A DNA stretch of 64,000 nucleotides from DATJKD01 sp963834855 (GTDB lineage Bacteria > Pseudomonadota > Gammaproteobacteria > Steroidobacterales > Steroidobacteraceae), in contig CAWIDH010000008.1 in NCBI GenBank assembly GCA_963834855.1, forward strand, positions 1 through 64,000. Direction: 5' to 3'. Position numbers and translations under genes: made by a program. Below the pieces are notes generated by a model, which had not been told where the DNA came from, searched no databases, and saw nothing but the letters and a program-made list of their open reading frames with translations. Every line of letters starts with the position of its first letter. Position 1 is the stretch's first letter. Below, in pieces: positions 34,149 through 42,449 of this stretch.

Positions 34149-36425
34149 CTAGTCGATGACCTCGAGTGCCTCCACCTTGCGCCAGCCACGCGGCAGCACG
34201 GCGCCGCGCTGGCCGCGCTCGCCGCGGTAGTCCGCGAGGTCCTTGAAGGCGAGCGTCATGTGGCGCTCGCCGACCTGGATGCGCAGCGTCTGACCGGGCG
34301 CCACGGCCGCGATCGCGACGAGCGACTCCTCGCCTGAGGCCGCCTTCTTCGAGGGGATGCCGAAGATCTTGTTGCCCTTGCCGCGCGGCAGCTCGGGAAG
34401 GTCCTGGACCGGGAACGCGAGCAGGCGCCCGTCGCTGTTCACCGCCGCGAGCAGCGTGCCTTCGACGGCCGGCAACGGCGCAGGCGCGAGTACGGCCGAT
34501 CCCTCCGGCACCCTGAGGATTGCCTTGCCGGCGCGGTTGCGCCCGTGCATCTCGCCCAGTCGCACGACGAAACCGTAGCCGGCCGCGCTCGCGACGACCC
34601 AGCGGTCGTCGGGCTCGCCGATCATGACGCCGGCGAAGCTCGCCCCGTCCGGAGGATCGAGCCGGCCGGACAGCGGCTCGCCCTGGCCACGAGCCGACGG
34701 CAGCGTGTGCGCCGGCAGGCTGTACGCGCGCCCCGTGCTGTCGAGGAAGACGGCCTGCTGCGTGCTGCGCCCGCGGGCGACGGCACGGAACTCGTCGCCC
34801 GTCTTGAAGGAAAGCGTGCGCGGGTCGATCTCGTGACCCCGCGCCGCACGCACCCAGCCGCTCTTCGAGAGCACGACCGTGACCGGCTCGCTCGTCACGA
34901 GCTCGGTCTCGGCGATCGCCTGCGCGGCCGCGCGCTCGACGAGCCGGCTCCTGCGCGCATCGCCGTACTTTTCGGCGTCCGCGACGATCTCGTCCCGGAC
35001 CAGCCGCCGGAGCTTCGCCTTGCTCTTGAGTGTCTTCTCGAGCTCGTCGCGCTCCCGGGTGAGCTCGCCCTGCTCGCCGCGGATCTTCATCTCCTCGAGC
35101 TTCGCGAGGTGGCGCAGCTTGGTCTCGAGGATCGCCTCGGCCTGCAGGTCGGAGAGCTTGAACCGACGCATCAGCACCGGCTTCGGCTCGTCCTCTGTGC
35201 GCACGATGCGGATCACCTCGTCGAGATTGAGAAAAGCGATCAGCAGGCCGTCGAGGATGTGCAGCCGCGCGATGACCCGCTCGAGCCGCCAGTTGAGCCT
35301 GCGCGCGACAGTGTCGACGCGGAAGCTGAGCCACTCCTCGAGCAGCAGCTTGAGCCCCATCACGCGCGGGCGGCCGTCGCGCGCGATGACGTTGAGATTC
35401 GCGCGGTAGCTGCGCTCGAGGTCGGTCGTCGCGAACAGGTGCGCCATCAGCTGCTCGACGTCGACGCGATTCGAGCGCGGCGTGATGACGAGGCGGGTCG
35501 GGTGCTCATGGTCCGACTCGTCGCGCAGGTCGTCGATCATCGGCAGCTTCTTGGCGCGCATCTGCCCGGCGATCTGCTCGAGGACCCGGCTGCCCGATAC
35601 CTGGTATGGCAGCTCGGTGACGACGACCTCGCCGTCCTCGACCTCGTAACGCGCACGCGCGCGGAAGCTTCCGTTGCCCGTCTCATACATCCGCGCAAGC
35701 TCGTCGCGCGGCGTGATGATCTCCGCCCCGGTCGGCAGGTCGGGGCCGGGAATCATGTCGACCAGCTGCGCCGCCGTGGTCTTCGGATCCTCGAGCAGCC
35801 GCACGCACGCGGCCGCGACCTCGCGCAGGTTGTGTGGCGGGATGTCGGTCGCCATACCGACCGCGATGCCGGTGGCGCCGTTGAGCAGCAGGTTCGGCAG
35901 CCTGGCCGGCAGCAGCACGGGCTCCTCGAGCGTGCCGTCGAAGTTCGGGGTCCAGTCGACCGTGCCGTCGCCGAGCTCGCGCAGCAGCAGCTCCGCGTAG
36001 CGCGTGAGCCTCGACTCCGTGTAGCGCATGGCCGCGAAGGACTTCGGGTCGTCCGGAGCGCCGAAGTTGCCCTGCCCGTCCACGAGCGGGTAGCGGTACG
36101 AGAACGGCTGCGCCATCAGGACGAGCGCTTCGTAGCAGGCGGAGTCGCCGTGCGGGTGGAACTTTCCGATCACGTCCCCGACGGTGCGGGCGGATTTCTT
36201 GTGCTTGGCGGCGGAGGAGAGGCCCAGCTCGCTCATCGCATAGATGATCCGTCGCTGCACCGGCTTCAGCCCGTCGCCGACGTGCGGCAGGGCGCGATCG
36301 AGGATGACGTACATCGAGTACTCGAGGTACGCCTTCTCGGTGAACGCCCTGAGCGGCAGGCGCTCGATGCCCTCGAAGTTGAGCTGGTCCTGCGTGCTCC
36401 CGCCGTTGTCGCCGCCCTTCTTCAT
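34149..36425 (-). CDS. parC: DNA topoisomerase IV subunit A
   Basis: A type IIA topoisomerase breakage-reunion subunit of 758 residues that decatenates daughter chromosomes. The active-site Tyr is in FAAMRYTESRL. The quinolone-determining region reads HPHGDSACYEAL, with Ser and Glu at the usual resistance positions, so it is the sensitive type. C-terminal beta-pinwheel blades are present but short, as in ParC rather than GyrA. The ATG overlaps the parE stop as ATGA. It ends directly against element B. Confidence 0.97.
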   Translation of the reverse strand: MKKGGDNGGSTQDQLNFEGIERLPLRAFTEKAYLEYSMYVILDRALPHVGDGLKPVQRRIIYAMSELGLSSAAKHKKSARTVGDVIGKFHPHGDSACYEALVLMAQPFSYRYPLVDGQGNFGAPDDPKSFAAMRYTESRLTRYAELLLRELGDGTVDWTPNFDGTLEEPVLLPARLPNLLLNGATGIAVGMATDIPPHNLREVAAACVRLLEDPKTTAAQLVDMIPGPDLPTGAEIITPRDELARMYETGNGSFRARARYEVEDGEVVVTELPYQVSGSRVLEQIAGQMRAKKLPMIDDLRDESDHEHPTRLVITPRSNRVDVEQLMAHLFATTDLERSYRANLNVIARDGRPRVMGLKLLLEEWLSFRVDTVARRLNWRLERVIARLHILDGLLIAFLNLDEVIRIVRTEDEPKPVLMRRFKLSDLQAEAILETKLRHLAKLEEMKIRGEQGELTRERDELEKTLKSKAKLRRLVRDEIVADAEKYGDARRSRLVERAAAQAIAETELVTSEPVTVVLSKSGWVRAARGHEIDPRTLSFKTGDEFRAVARGRSTQQAVFLDSTGRAYSLPAHTLPSARGQGEPLSGRLDPPDGASFAGVMIGEPDDRWVVASAAGYGFVVRLGEMHGRNRAGKAILRVPEGSAVLAPAPLPAVEGTLLAAVNSDGRLLAFPVQDLPELPRGKGNKIFGIPSKKAASGEESLVAIAAVAPGQTLRIQVGERHMTLAFKDLADYRGERGQRGAVLPRGWRKVEALEVID

Positions 36426-38308
36426 GCCGAGACGAGGTTGCCGTTCTTCTCGAGCCAGGTCCGCCGGTCGGACGCGCGCTTCTTGGCGAGGAGCATGTCC
36501 ACCAGCTGGTCAGCGTGATCCTTCGCCTCGAGCGTGAGCTGCACGAGCCGGCGCGACTCCGGGGCCATGGTCGTCTCGCGAAGCTGCAGCGCGCTCATCT
36601 CGCCAAGGCCCTTGAAACGCGTGACGACCGGCTTGGCGCGCGGGTTCTCGGCGCGGATGCGGTCCAGCACGCCGTTGAGCTCGGCGTCGTCGAGGGCATA
36701 GTCGACCTGCTTGCCGTGGTCGATGCGATACAGCGGTGGCATCGCGACGAACACGTGCCCCGCCTGCACCAGCGGCCGGAAGTGACGCAGGAACAGCGCG
36801 CAGAGCAGCGTCGCGATGTGCTGGCCGTCCGAATCGGCATCCGCGAGGATGCAGATGCGGTGATAGCGCAGGCGCGAGATGTCCTCGGACGCCGGCTCGA
36901 CACCCAGCGCGACCGTGATGTCGTGCACTTCCTGGGAGGCCAGCAGTTCGCCGGGCTCGACCTCCCACGTGTTGAGGATCTTGCCGCGCAGCGGCATCAC
37001 CGCCTGGAATTCCCGGTCGCGTGCCTGCTTCGCGGAGCCGCCGGCCGAGTCGCCCTCGACGAGGAAAAGCTCCGCCCTCGCGGGGTCCTGGCTCGTACAG
37101 TCGGCGAGCTTCCCCGGCAGCGCCGGCCCGCTCACGACGCGCTTGCGCGCGACCTTCTGGCTCGCCTTGACGCGCTCCTGGGCATTCGCGATCGCGACCT
37201 GCGCGATGCCCTCACCCGCCTCCGGGTGCTGGTTGAGCCACAGCACGAACTGGTCCTTCGCGATCCCGGACACGAAGGCCGCGGACTCACGCGAGGTCAA
37301 CCGCTCCTTGGTCTGGCCGGCGAACTGCGGGTCGCGCATCTTCGCCGAGAGCACGTAGCTAACGTCGTTCCAGACGTCCTCGGGCGCGAGCTTGAGCCCG
37401 CGCGGGACGAGGCTCCGGAATTCGCAGAACTCGCGGATCGCTTCGGTGAGACCGAGGCGGAAGCCGTTGACGTGCGTTCCGCCCTCGAGTGTCGGGATCA
37501 GGTTGACGTAGCTCTCCTCGATGCGCGTGCCGCCGTCGACGCGCCAGACGATCGCCCAGTCGACGCCCTCCTGCTCGCCCTCGACGCTGCCGACGAACGG
37601 CTCCTCCGGCAGCCATTCGCCTCTTCCTAGCGACTCCCGCAGGTACTGCGCGAGCCCGCCCGTGTACAGCCATTCCTCCTTCTCGCCGGTCTTCTCGACG
37701 TGCAGGCGGACCTTGAGACCGGGACAAAGCACGGCCTTGGCCTTGAGCACGTGCTTGAGCCTTGGAACCGAGATCTCGGGGCTGTCGAAGTAGGCGGGAT
37801 CGGGCCAGAACCGAATCCTCGTCCCGGTGTTGTTCTTCCCGACCTCGTCCACCACCTCGAGCTTCGAGTGCACTTTTCCGTTGCGGAAGGAGATGTTGTA
37901 TTCCTTGCCGCCGCGGCGCACCCAGCATTCGAGGTTCTTCGACAGCGCGTTGACCACCGACACGCCGACGCCGTGCAGGCCGCCCGCGAACTTGTAGGTT
38001 CCCTCGGTGAACTTCCCGCCCGCGTGCAGCCGCGTCAGGATCAGCTCGACGCCGCTCACCTTCTCCTTCGGGTGAACGTCGACCGGCATTCCGCGGCCGT
38101 CGTCGGTGACTTCGACCGAGCCGTCCTTGTACACCGTCACGTCGATGCGGGTGCAATGACCGACCAGCGCCTCGTCGACGCTGTTGTCGATCACTTCGTG
38201 GGCGAGGTGGTTCGGCCGACTGGTGTCGGTGTACATGCCCGGCCGTCGCCGGACGGGCTCGAGGCCGCTCAGGACTTCGATGTCCTGCGCGGTGTAGGTC
38301 TGGCTCAT
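36422..38308 (-). CDS. parE: DNA topoisomerase IV subunit B
   Basis: A GHKL ATPase subunit of 628 residues. The ATP site is visible as HEVIDNSVDEALVGH, VTDDGRGMPVDVHPKE and GGLHGVGVSVVNALS. The TOPRIM part has FLVEGDSAGGSAKQ and ILADADSDGQHI. The length is ParE-like (GyrB carries an insertion of about 170 residues), and coupling to parC confirms the assignment. Confidence 0.97.
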   Translation of the reverse strand: MSQTYTAQDIEVLSGLEPVRRRPGMYTDTSRPNHLAHEVIDNSVDEALVGHCTRIDVTVYKDGSVEVTDDGRGMPVDVHPKEKVSGVELILTRLHAGGKFTEGTYKFAGGLHGVGVSVVNALSKNLECWVRRGGKEYNISFRNGKVHSKLEVVDEVGKNNTGTRIRFWPDPAYFDSPEISVPRLKHVLKAKAVLCPGLKVRLHVEKTGEKEEWLYTGGLAQYLRESLGRGEWLPEEPFVGSVEGEQEGVDWAIVWRVDGGTRIEESYVNLIPTLEGGTHVNGFRLGLTEAIREFCEFRSLVPRGLKLAPEDVWNDVSYVLSAKMRDPQFAGQTKERLTSRESAAFVSGIAKDQFVLWLNQHPEAGEGIAQVAIANAQERVKASQKVARKRVVSGPALPGKLADCTSQDPARAELFLVEGDSAGGSAKQARDREFQAVMPLRGKILNTWEVEPGELLASQEVHDITVALGVEPASEDISRLRYHRICILADADSDGQHIATLLCALFLRHFRPLVQAGHVFVAMPPLYRIDHGKQVDYALDDAELNGVLDRIRAENPRAKPVVTRFKGLGEMSALQLRETTMAPESRRLVQLTLEAKDHADQLVDMLLAKKRASDRRTWLEKNGNLVSA

Positions 38309-38404
38309 CGATGGATGATCCGCGTACTCGCGTCGTGAAAAAAAGGCGCGCGGATTCTAGCAGCGCCGACGGTGGCCCGCACGCGCGGAATCTCGCGCTC
38401 CGGC

Positions 38405-38572
38405 GGAGCATTCGTGATGCGGCGTCACGCCGCGGCGGCGCAGACGCTCGTGGAGCATTCGTGATGTGGCGTCACGCCGCGGGGCCGTGGGCGGCAGGGA
38501 TGCCGCCCACGGAGCCTACAGGGACGTATTCACGGCGTCCCCGCGGTGTGACGCCACAGCGCGAATGCGCTC
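38405..38572. repeat. Intergenic repeat cluster with direct, inverted and hairpin units
   Basis: GAGCATTCGTGATG.GGCGTC is repeated directly (38405-38435 and 38452-38482). A degenerate inverted copy lies at 38541-38572. Between them CCGTGGGCGGCA/TGCCGCCCACGG (38485-38496, 38501-38512) makes a perfect 12-bp hairpin with a GGGA loop, followed by CAGGGACGTATTCACGGCG. The set could fold into one long stem topped by the hairpin. It lies between DUF3501 (ending here) and parE on the minus strand. It looks like a REP-type intergenic palindrome and is unrelated in sequence to elements A-C. Confidence 0.7.
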
Positions 38573-38573
38573 G

Positions 38574-39198
38574 CTAAACGCGAGTTACGCGAGGTCCACG
38601 CGCCAGGGAATCGCGCACCGAGGCCGGCAACGGGTCCACGGCGTGGCGATAGGCGTCATGATCGATTCCGACGGCGATCGCCGCGCCGCGCTTGACATCC
38701 GCGACCATCGCGGCATCGAGCTCGAACCTGAGGAAGTGCACCGAGGAGGTCTTCTCCTCGTTTTCCCGCTCGAGGTCCTCGTCCGCGACCGCGTACACCC
38801 GCGCGTGGCCGGCCACCGCCACCCAGCAGCGGTCCTCGATGCCCTTGAGCCGCGCGAGCGCGGCGCGCCGCTCCTCCGGATCCGGGAACTCGATCATCAG
38901 CGTCGCCTTCCAGTTCGACCCGTCCGGAATGAGAGGGTTGTACGTGGCGAGCTCCTCGGCGATGCCCGCCACCTCGAAGATGCGCTCGATCCGCAGCATC
39001 TCCTGGACCTGGTACTGCACGGTCAGACGATCCTCGAAGCACAGGCTCACGTTCGGGCCGCAGTGCACCGTACGCTCCTTCTTGTGCGCGATCACCCGCG
39101 GGCGCATCACCTTGCGTTCGCGGGCATACCGCTCGAGGCTGAGAAGGTCCTCGGGCCGCAGTTTCGCATTCGAGCGGGGCGTGGTGTCCGAGGTCCAT
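38574..39198 (-). CDS. DUF3501 family protein
   Basis: About 205 residues. The conserved body is visible from LRPEDLLSLERYARER through MRPRVIAHKKERTV, CGPNVSLCFEDRLTVQYQVQ and TYNPLIPDGSNWKATLMIEF. Its role is unknown, but it is recurrently linked to rubrerythrin and a CCG-domain Fe-S protein, as here. The start is unresolved. The conserved N-terminus runs upstream of the first in-frame ATG (39110). The only nearby ATG (39198) is one frame off, and in frame there is only a CTG at 39206. A one-base indel between about 39150 and 39195 would solve this. It follows the Fe-S gene without a gap. Confidence 0.8.
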
Positions 39199-39202
39199 GG
39201 GC

Positions 39203-40555
39203 TCAGATGCCGTAGGCCATGCGCAGAAGCTTAAGCGGGTGCATCGGCGCACGCCCGTCGGCGAGACCGGACTCGATCTGGCGCGCCGCCATCGGGCAGT
39301 CGCTCGAGTAGTGATCCGCTTCGGCGGCCCGCACGCGCCCGACCACCGGGCGGCCGATCTTCATCGAGATGTCGCGGTATTCGCGCTTGACGCCATAGAT
39401 CCCGTTGTGGCCCGAGCAGCGTTCGATCGGCTCGACCTGTGTTCCGGGGATGAGCGCGAGCACGTCGCGCGTCTTGAGCCCGATGTTCTGCACGCGCAGG
39501 TGGCAGGCCACGTGATAGCTCACCTTGCCGAGCGACTGCCTGAAGTCCGTGCACAGCAGCCCGTCGCGATGGCGGCGCATCAGGTATTCGAACGGATCGA
39601 ACATCGCCGCCCGGACCTTCCCGACCTCGGGATCGTCCGGGTAGAGCAGCGGCAGCTCCTGCTTGAACATCAGCACGCAGGACGGAACCGGTGCGACGAT
39701 GTCCCAGCCCTCGTCGACCATCCGCGCGAGCCGGGGCACGTTGAATCGCCTGGCCGCATCGACGGACGCCAGGTCGCCCAGCCCGAGCCTGGGCATCCCG
39801 CAGCAGCGTTCCTTCGGCAGGGTCCGCACGGGGATCGAGTTGTGGCGGAAAACCGCGGCGAGGTCCTCTGCGATGTCGGGCTCGTTGCGATTGCAGTAGC
39901 AGGTGGTGAAGAGCGCCACGCGCCCGCGGGTGCCTGCGCCCGGTTGCGCATCCTGCGGCGGATTCACGCCACGCGCGACGCGTCTGCGGCCGGATCGGAC
40001 GTGGTAGGTGGGGATCGGCGCCTCCGGGTGCACACCGAGCGCCGCATCGAGCATCCGCCGTCCGGTGGCGGTGCGATTCACCGCGTTGACCGTCTGGGCG
40101 ACCACGGGGATCCCGGCGATCGCACCCACGATGTCGGTCGCCGCCAGGATCCGGTCGGCCCTGCGCGCCCCGTCCCTGCGGAACCTCGCCGCCTTGGCGC
40201 GCAGCATCAGGTGCGGGAAGTCGACGTTCCAGGGATGCGGCGGCACGTACGGACACTTGGTCATGTAGCACATGTCGCAGAGATAGCAGTGATCCACCAC
40301 CTCCCAGCGGACCTTGCGCTCGACGCCCTCGAGCTCGCCGCTCGCCGTCGCGTCGATCGCATCGAACAGGTGCGGAAAGGCGTTGCAGAGGCTGAAGCAG
40401 CGGCGGCAGCCGTGGCAGATGTCGAAAATGCGGTCGAGTTCCGTGTTCAGCGCCTGCTCGTCATAGAACGACGGATCGCGCCAGGCGACGGGGTGGCGGA
40501 TCGGCGCCTCGAGGCTGCCTTCCCGTCCTGCAGGCGTCGTGGAATCCGCCGTCAT
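39203..40555 (-). CDS. GlpC/HdrD-like iron-sulfur oxidoreductase
   Basis: A 450-residue cytoplasmic protein. Two [4Fe-4S] motifs are visible: CHGCRRCFSLCNAFP and CYLCDMCYMTKCPYVPP. CCG-type cysteine-rich regions follow (CYCNRNEP ... KERCCGMPRLG, then HVACHLRVQN ... ERCSGHNG). Such proteins pass electrons between thiol or quinone partners and redox enzymes. Operon position between rubrerythrin and DUF3501 suggests a peroxide-defence or electron-supply role. That is inference from the recurrent gene trio, not a demonstrated reaction. Confidence 0.88.
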   Translation of the reverse strand: MTADSTTPAGREGSLEAPIRHPVAWRDPSFYDEQALNTELDRIFDICHGCRRCFSLCNAFPHLFDAIDATASGELEGVERKVRWEVVDHCYLCDMCYMTKCPYVPPHPWNVDFPHLMLRAKAARFRRDGARRADRILAATDIVGAIAGIPVVAQTVNAVNRTATGRRMLDAALGVHPEAPIPTYHVRSGRRRVARGVNPPQDAQPGAGTRGRVALFTTCYCNRNEPDIAEDLAAVFRHNSIPVRTLPKERCCGMPRLGLGDLASVDAARRFNVPRLARMVDEGWDIVAPVPSCVLMFKQELPLLYPDDPEVGKVRAAMFDPFEYLMRRHRDGLLCTDFRQSLGKVSYHVACHLRVQNIGLKTRDVLALIPGTQVEPIERCSGHNGIYGVKREYRDISMKIGRPVVGRVRAAEADHYSSDCPMAARQIESGLADGRAPMHPLKLLRMAYGI

Positions 40556-40601
40556 TCACACTCCCCGATGTCCGGGTGCATTCGCGTCCGCGAGACACGA
40601 A

Positions 40602-40626
40602 GGGCGGACCCCTTGGTGGCCCGCCC
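40602..40626 (-). terminator. Hairpin between the rubrerythrin and Fe-S oxidoreductase genes
   Basis: GGGCGGACC (40602-40610) pairs with GGCCCGCCC (40618-40626) apart from one mismatch, with a 7-nt loop. On the minus strand it is followed by a weak TTCGTGTC tract. It may be a partial terminator that lets rubrerythrin be expressed above the downstream genes. Confidence 0.4.
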
Positions 40627-40650
40627 CGCCACGTCCGACGATGCGTTCGC

Positions 40651-41067
40651 TCAGAGCGTGTCGAGCGCCTTCTGGAACCGGTTCGCGTGCGAGCGCTCGG
40701 CCTTGGCGAGCGTCTCGAACCAGTCGGCGATCTCCTCGAACCCCTCCTCGCGGGCGGACTTGGCCATGCCGGGGTACATGTCCGTGTACTCGTGCGTCTC
40801 GCCCGCGATCGCCGCCTTCAGATTTGCCTGCGTCGCGCCGATCGGCAGCCCGGTGGCGGGGTCGCCGACCTGCTCGAGATACTCGAGATGTCCGTGCGCG
40901 TGACCGGTTTCGCCTTCCGCTGTGGAACGGAACACGGCTGAGACATCGTTGTAGCCTTCGACGTCTGCTTTCTGCGCGAAATACAGGTAGCGACGATTGG
41001 CTTGCGACTCGCCGGCGAACGCCGCCTTGAGGTTCTCCTCGGTCCTGCTGCCCTTCAACTGCTTCAT
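40651..41067 (-). CDS. Rubrerythrin (ferritin-like, without rubredoxin domain)
   Basis: A 138-residue four-helix diiron protein. Helix ligands are visible: AFAGESQANRRYLYFA, STAEGETGHAHGHLEYL, AIAGETHEYTDMYPGMA and AKAERSHANRFQKAL. The C-terminal rubredoxin-like CxxC domain of classic rubrerythrins is missing. Electrons for peroxide reduction must then come from another protein, plausibly the Fe-S oxidoreductase downstream. A strong GAGGAGG lies just before the ATG, and a 15-bp palindrome lies 53 bp upstream. Confidence 0.93.
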   Translation of the reverse strand: MKQLKGSRTEENLKAAFAGESQANRRYLYFAQKADVEGYNDVSAVFRSTAEGETGHAHGHLEYLEQVGDPATGLPIGATQANLKAAIAGETHEYTDMYPGMAKSAREEGFEEIADWFETLAKAERSHANRFQKALDTL

Positions 41068-41119
41068 GATGACCTCCTCGATCGAACTCGCCGGTCATGG
41101 CCGCATGGGCCGGCGCAAC

Positions 41120-41134
41120 TTAGACTGAGTCTAA
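41120..41134 (-). promoter_or_regulatory. 15-bp palindrome TTAGACTGAGTCTAA upstream of rubrerythrin
   Basis: A perfect 7-1-7 inverted repeat in a short AT-rich patch, 53-67 bp before the rubrerythrin start. The 7-1-7 layout is that of Fur/PerR-family operators, and rubrerythrin is a classic PerR-type target. The sequence is not a textbook Fur or PerR box, so the regulator is open. Confidence 0.55.
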
Positions 41135-41273
41135 CACCGCTTTAAATTAGGACCGTGCCTTCCGCAAGTCAACGCCGTTTCAGCTTCGAGTCTTGCGGCG
41201 TGCGATGACCGGTCGCTCCGCGTTTGACCCTCCCCCGACCGTGTGCAACCCTGCTGCGCCCCGGAGGCCAGCC

Positions 41274-41522
41274 GTGTCGTCGACCGAGACCAGAACACCC
41301 GATTTCGAGAAGGCGCTCGCTGACCTCGAGGCCGTCGTCGAACAACTCGAGCACGGGGAACTGCCGCTCGAGGAAGCGCTCGCCCAGTTCGAGCGCGGCA
41401 TCGCGCTGGCGCGCTCCTGCCAGGACGCCCTCAAGCAGGCCGAGCAGAGGGTCGAGATCCTCCTCGAGAAGTCCGCGCAGGCGGAGCCAGAGCCGTTCGA
41501 GCCGGATGAGAACGAGGGTTGA
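41274..41522 (+). CDS. xseB: Exodeoxyribonuclease VII small subunit
   Basis: An 82-residue helical protein with the XseB signature: FEKALADLEAVVEQLEHGEL, then PLEEALAQFERGIALARSCQ. GGAGG sits 6 nt before the GTG at 41274, which decides the start; an upstream in-frame ATG at 41205 lacks a site. XseB binds the XseA catalytic subunit, which is not in the window. It overlaps or abuts ispA, the usual xseB-ispA-dxs order. Confidence 0.93.
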   Translation: MSSTETRTPDFEKALADLEAVVEQLEHGELPLEEALAQFERGIALARSCQDALKQAEQRVEILLEKSAQAEPEPFEPDENEG

Positions 41523-42444
41523 GCCGGCGTTGCACGTGACCAGGACTCTGGATGTGGGGCTCCGCGCCCGCCTCGAAGAGTGGCGGATCCGCGTCGAAGC
41601 GGAGCTCGACCGGCTCCTGCCACCCGCGACCGCCGTGCCGACGCGCCTGCACTCCGCGCAGCGGTATTCGGCGCTCGCGCCCGGCAAGCGCATACGGCCC
41701 GCCCTCGTCTACGCGACCGCCGAGACGCTTGGCGTAGCCCTGCCGCGGGTCGACGGCGCGGCCTGCGCCGTGGAGCTCATCCACGCCTATTCGCTCGTGC
41801 ACGACGATCTGCCGGCGATGGACGACGACGACCTGCGACGCGGCCGACCGACCTGCCATCGCGCGTTCGACGAGGCCACGGCCATCCTGGCCGGCGACTC
41901 GCTCCAGGTGCTGGCGTTCTCGGTGCTGGCCACGCATTCAGGGCTGGCCGACGAACCAGCCACGCGCGTCCGCCAGATCGACCTGCTCGCGCAGTCCAGC
42001 GGGACCGCCGGGATGGCGGGCGGACAGGCGCTCGACCTCGCCGCCCAGGGACGCACGCTCGCGCTCGCCGACGTCGAGCGGGTGCACGCGCTCAAGACCG
42101 GGGCGTTGATCCGCGCCTGCGTGCAGATGGCGGCGGCCTGCGCGTCCACCTTGCCCGCCGCCGAACGCGCGGCGCTCGATCGGGTCGGTGAACTGGTCGG
42201 GCTCGCGTTCCAGATCCAGGACGACATCCTCGACGTGGAGGGCAACGCGGACGTGCTCGGCAAGGCCACCGGCGGCGACCGCGCGCGTGACAAGCCGACG
42301 TATCCAGCCGTCGCCGGACTCGAGGCAGCCCGCCGACGCGTCGGCGAGCTGCACGCCACCGCTGATGCGCTGCTCACCGAGCGCGGCTGGGGACAATCCC
42401 CGCTCGCCGCGCTGTGCGGCTGGCTGCTCGCGCGGCGGCACTAG
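41506..42444 (+). CDS. ispA: Farnesyl diphosphate synthase / short-chain polyprenyl synthase
   Basis: Condenses IPP with DMAPP/GPP to C15-PP. The first Asp-rich motif is LVHDDLPAMDDDDLRRGRP and the second QIQDDILDVEG. The lysine/arginine IPP site is in PGKRIRPALVYATAE. The length is about 312 residues from the ATG at 41506; TTG 41530 or GTG 41536 are possible starts with slightly better GAGGG spacing. It sits between xseB and dxs. Confidence 0.95.
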   Translation: MRTRVEPALHVTRTLDVGLRARLEEWRIRVEAELDRLLPPATAVPTRLHSAQRYSALAPGKRIRPALVYATAETLGVALPRVDGAACAVELIHAYSLVHDDLPAMDDDDLRRGRPTCHRAFDEATAILAGDSLQVLAFSVLATHSGLADEPATRVRQIDLLAQSSGTAGMAGGQALDLAAQGRTLALADVERVHALKTGALIRACVQMAAACASTLPAAERAALDRVGELVGLAFQIQDDILDVEGNADVLGKATGGDRARDKPTYPAVAGLEAARRRVGELHATADALLTERGWGQSPLAALCGWLLARRH

Positions 42445-42449
42445 CAGGC

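Noticed and set aside
36422..38308. parE/parC as gyrB/gyrA
   Set aside because: The subunit lengths (628 and 758 residues), the ATGA coupling and the short C-terminal domain of the A subunit fit topoisomerase IV.
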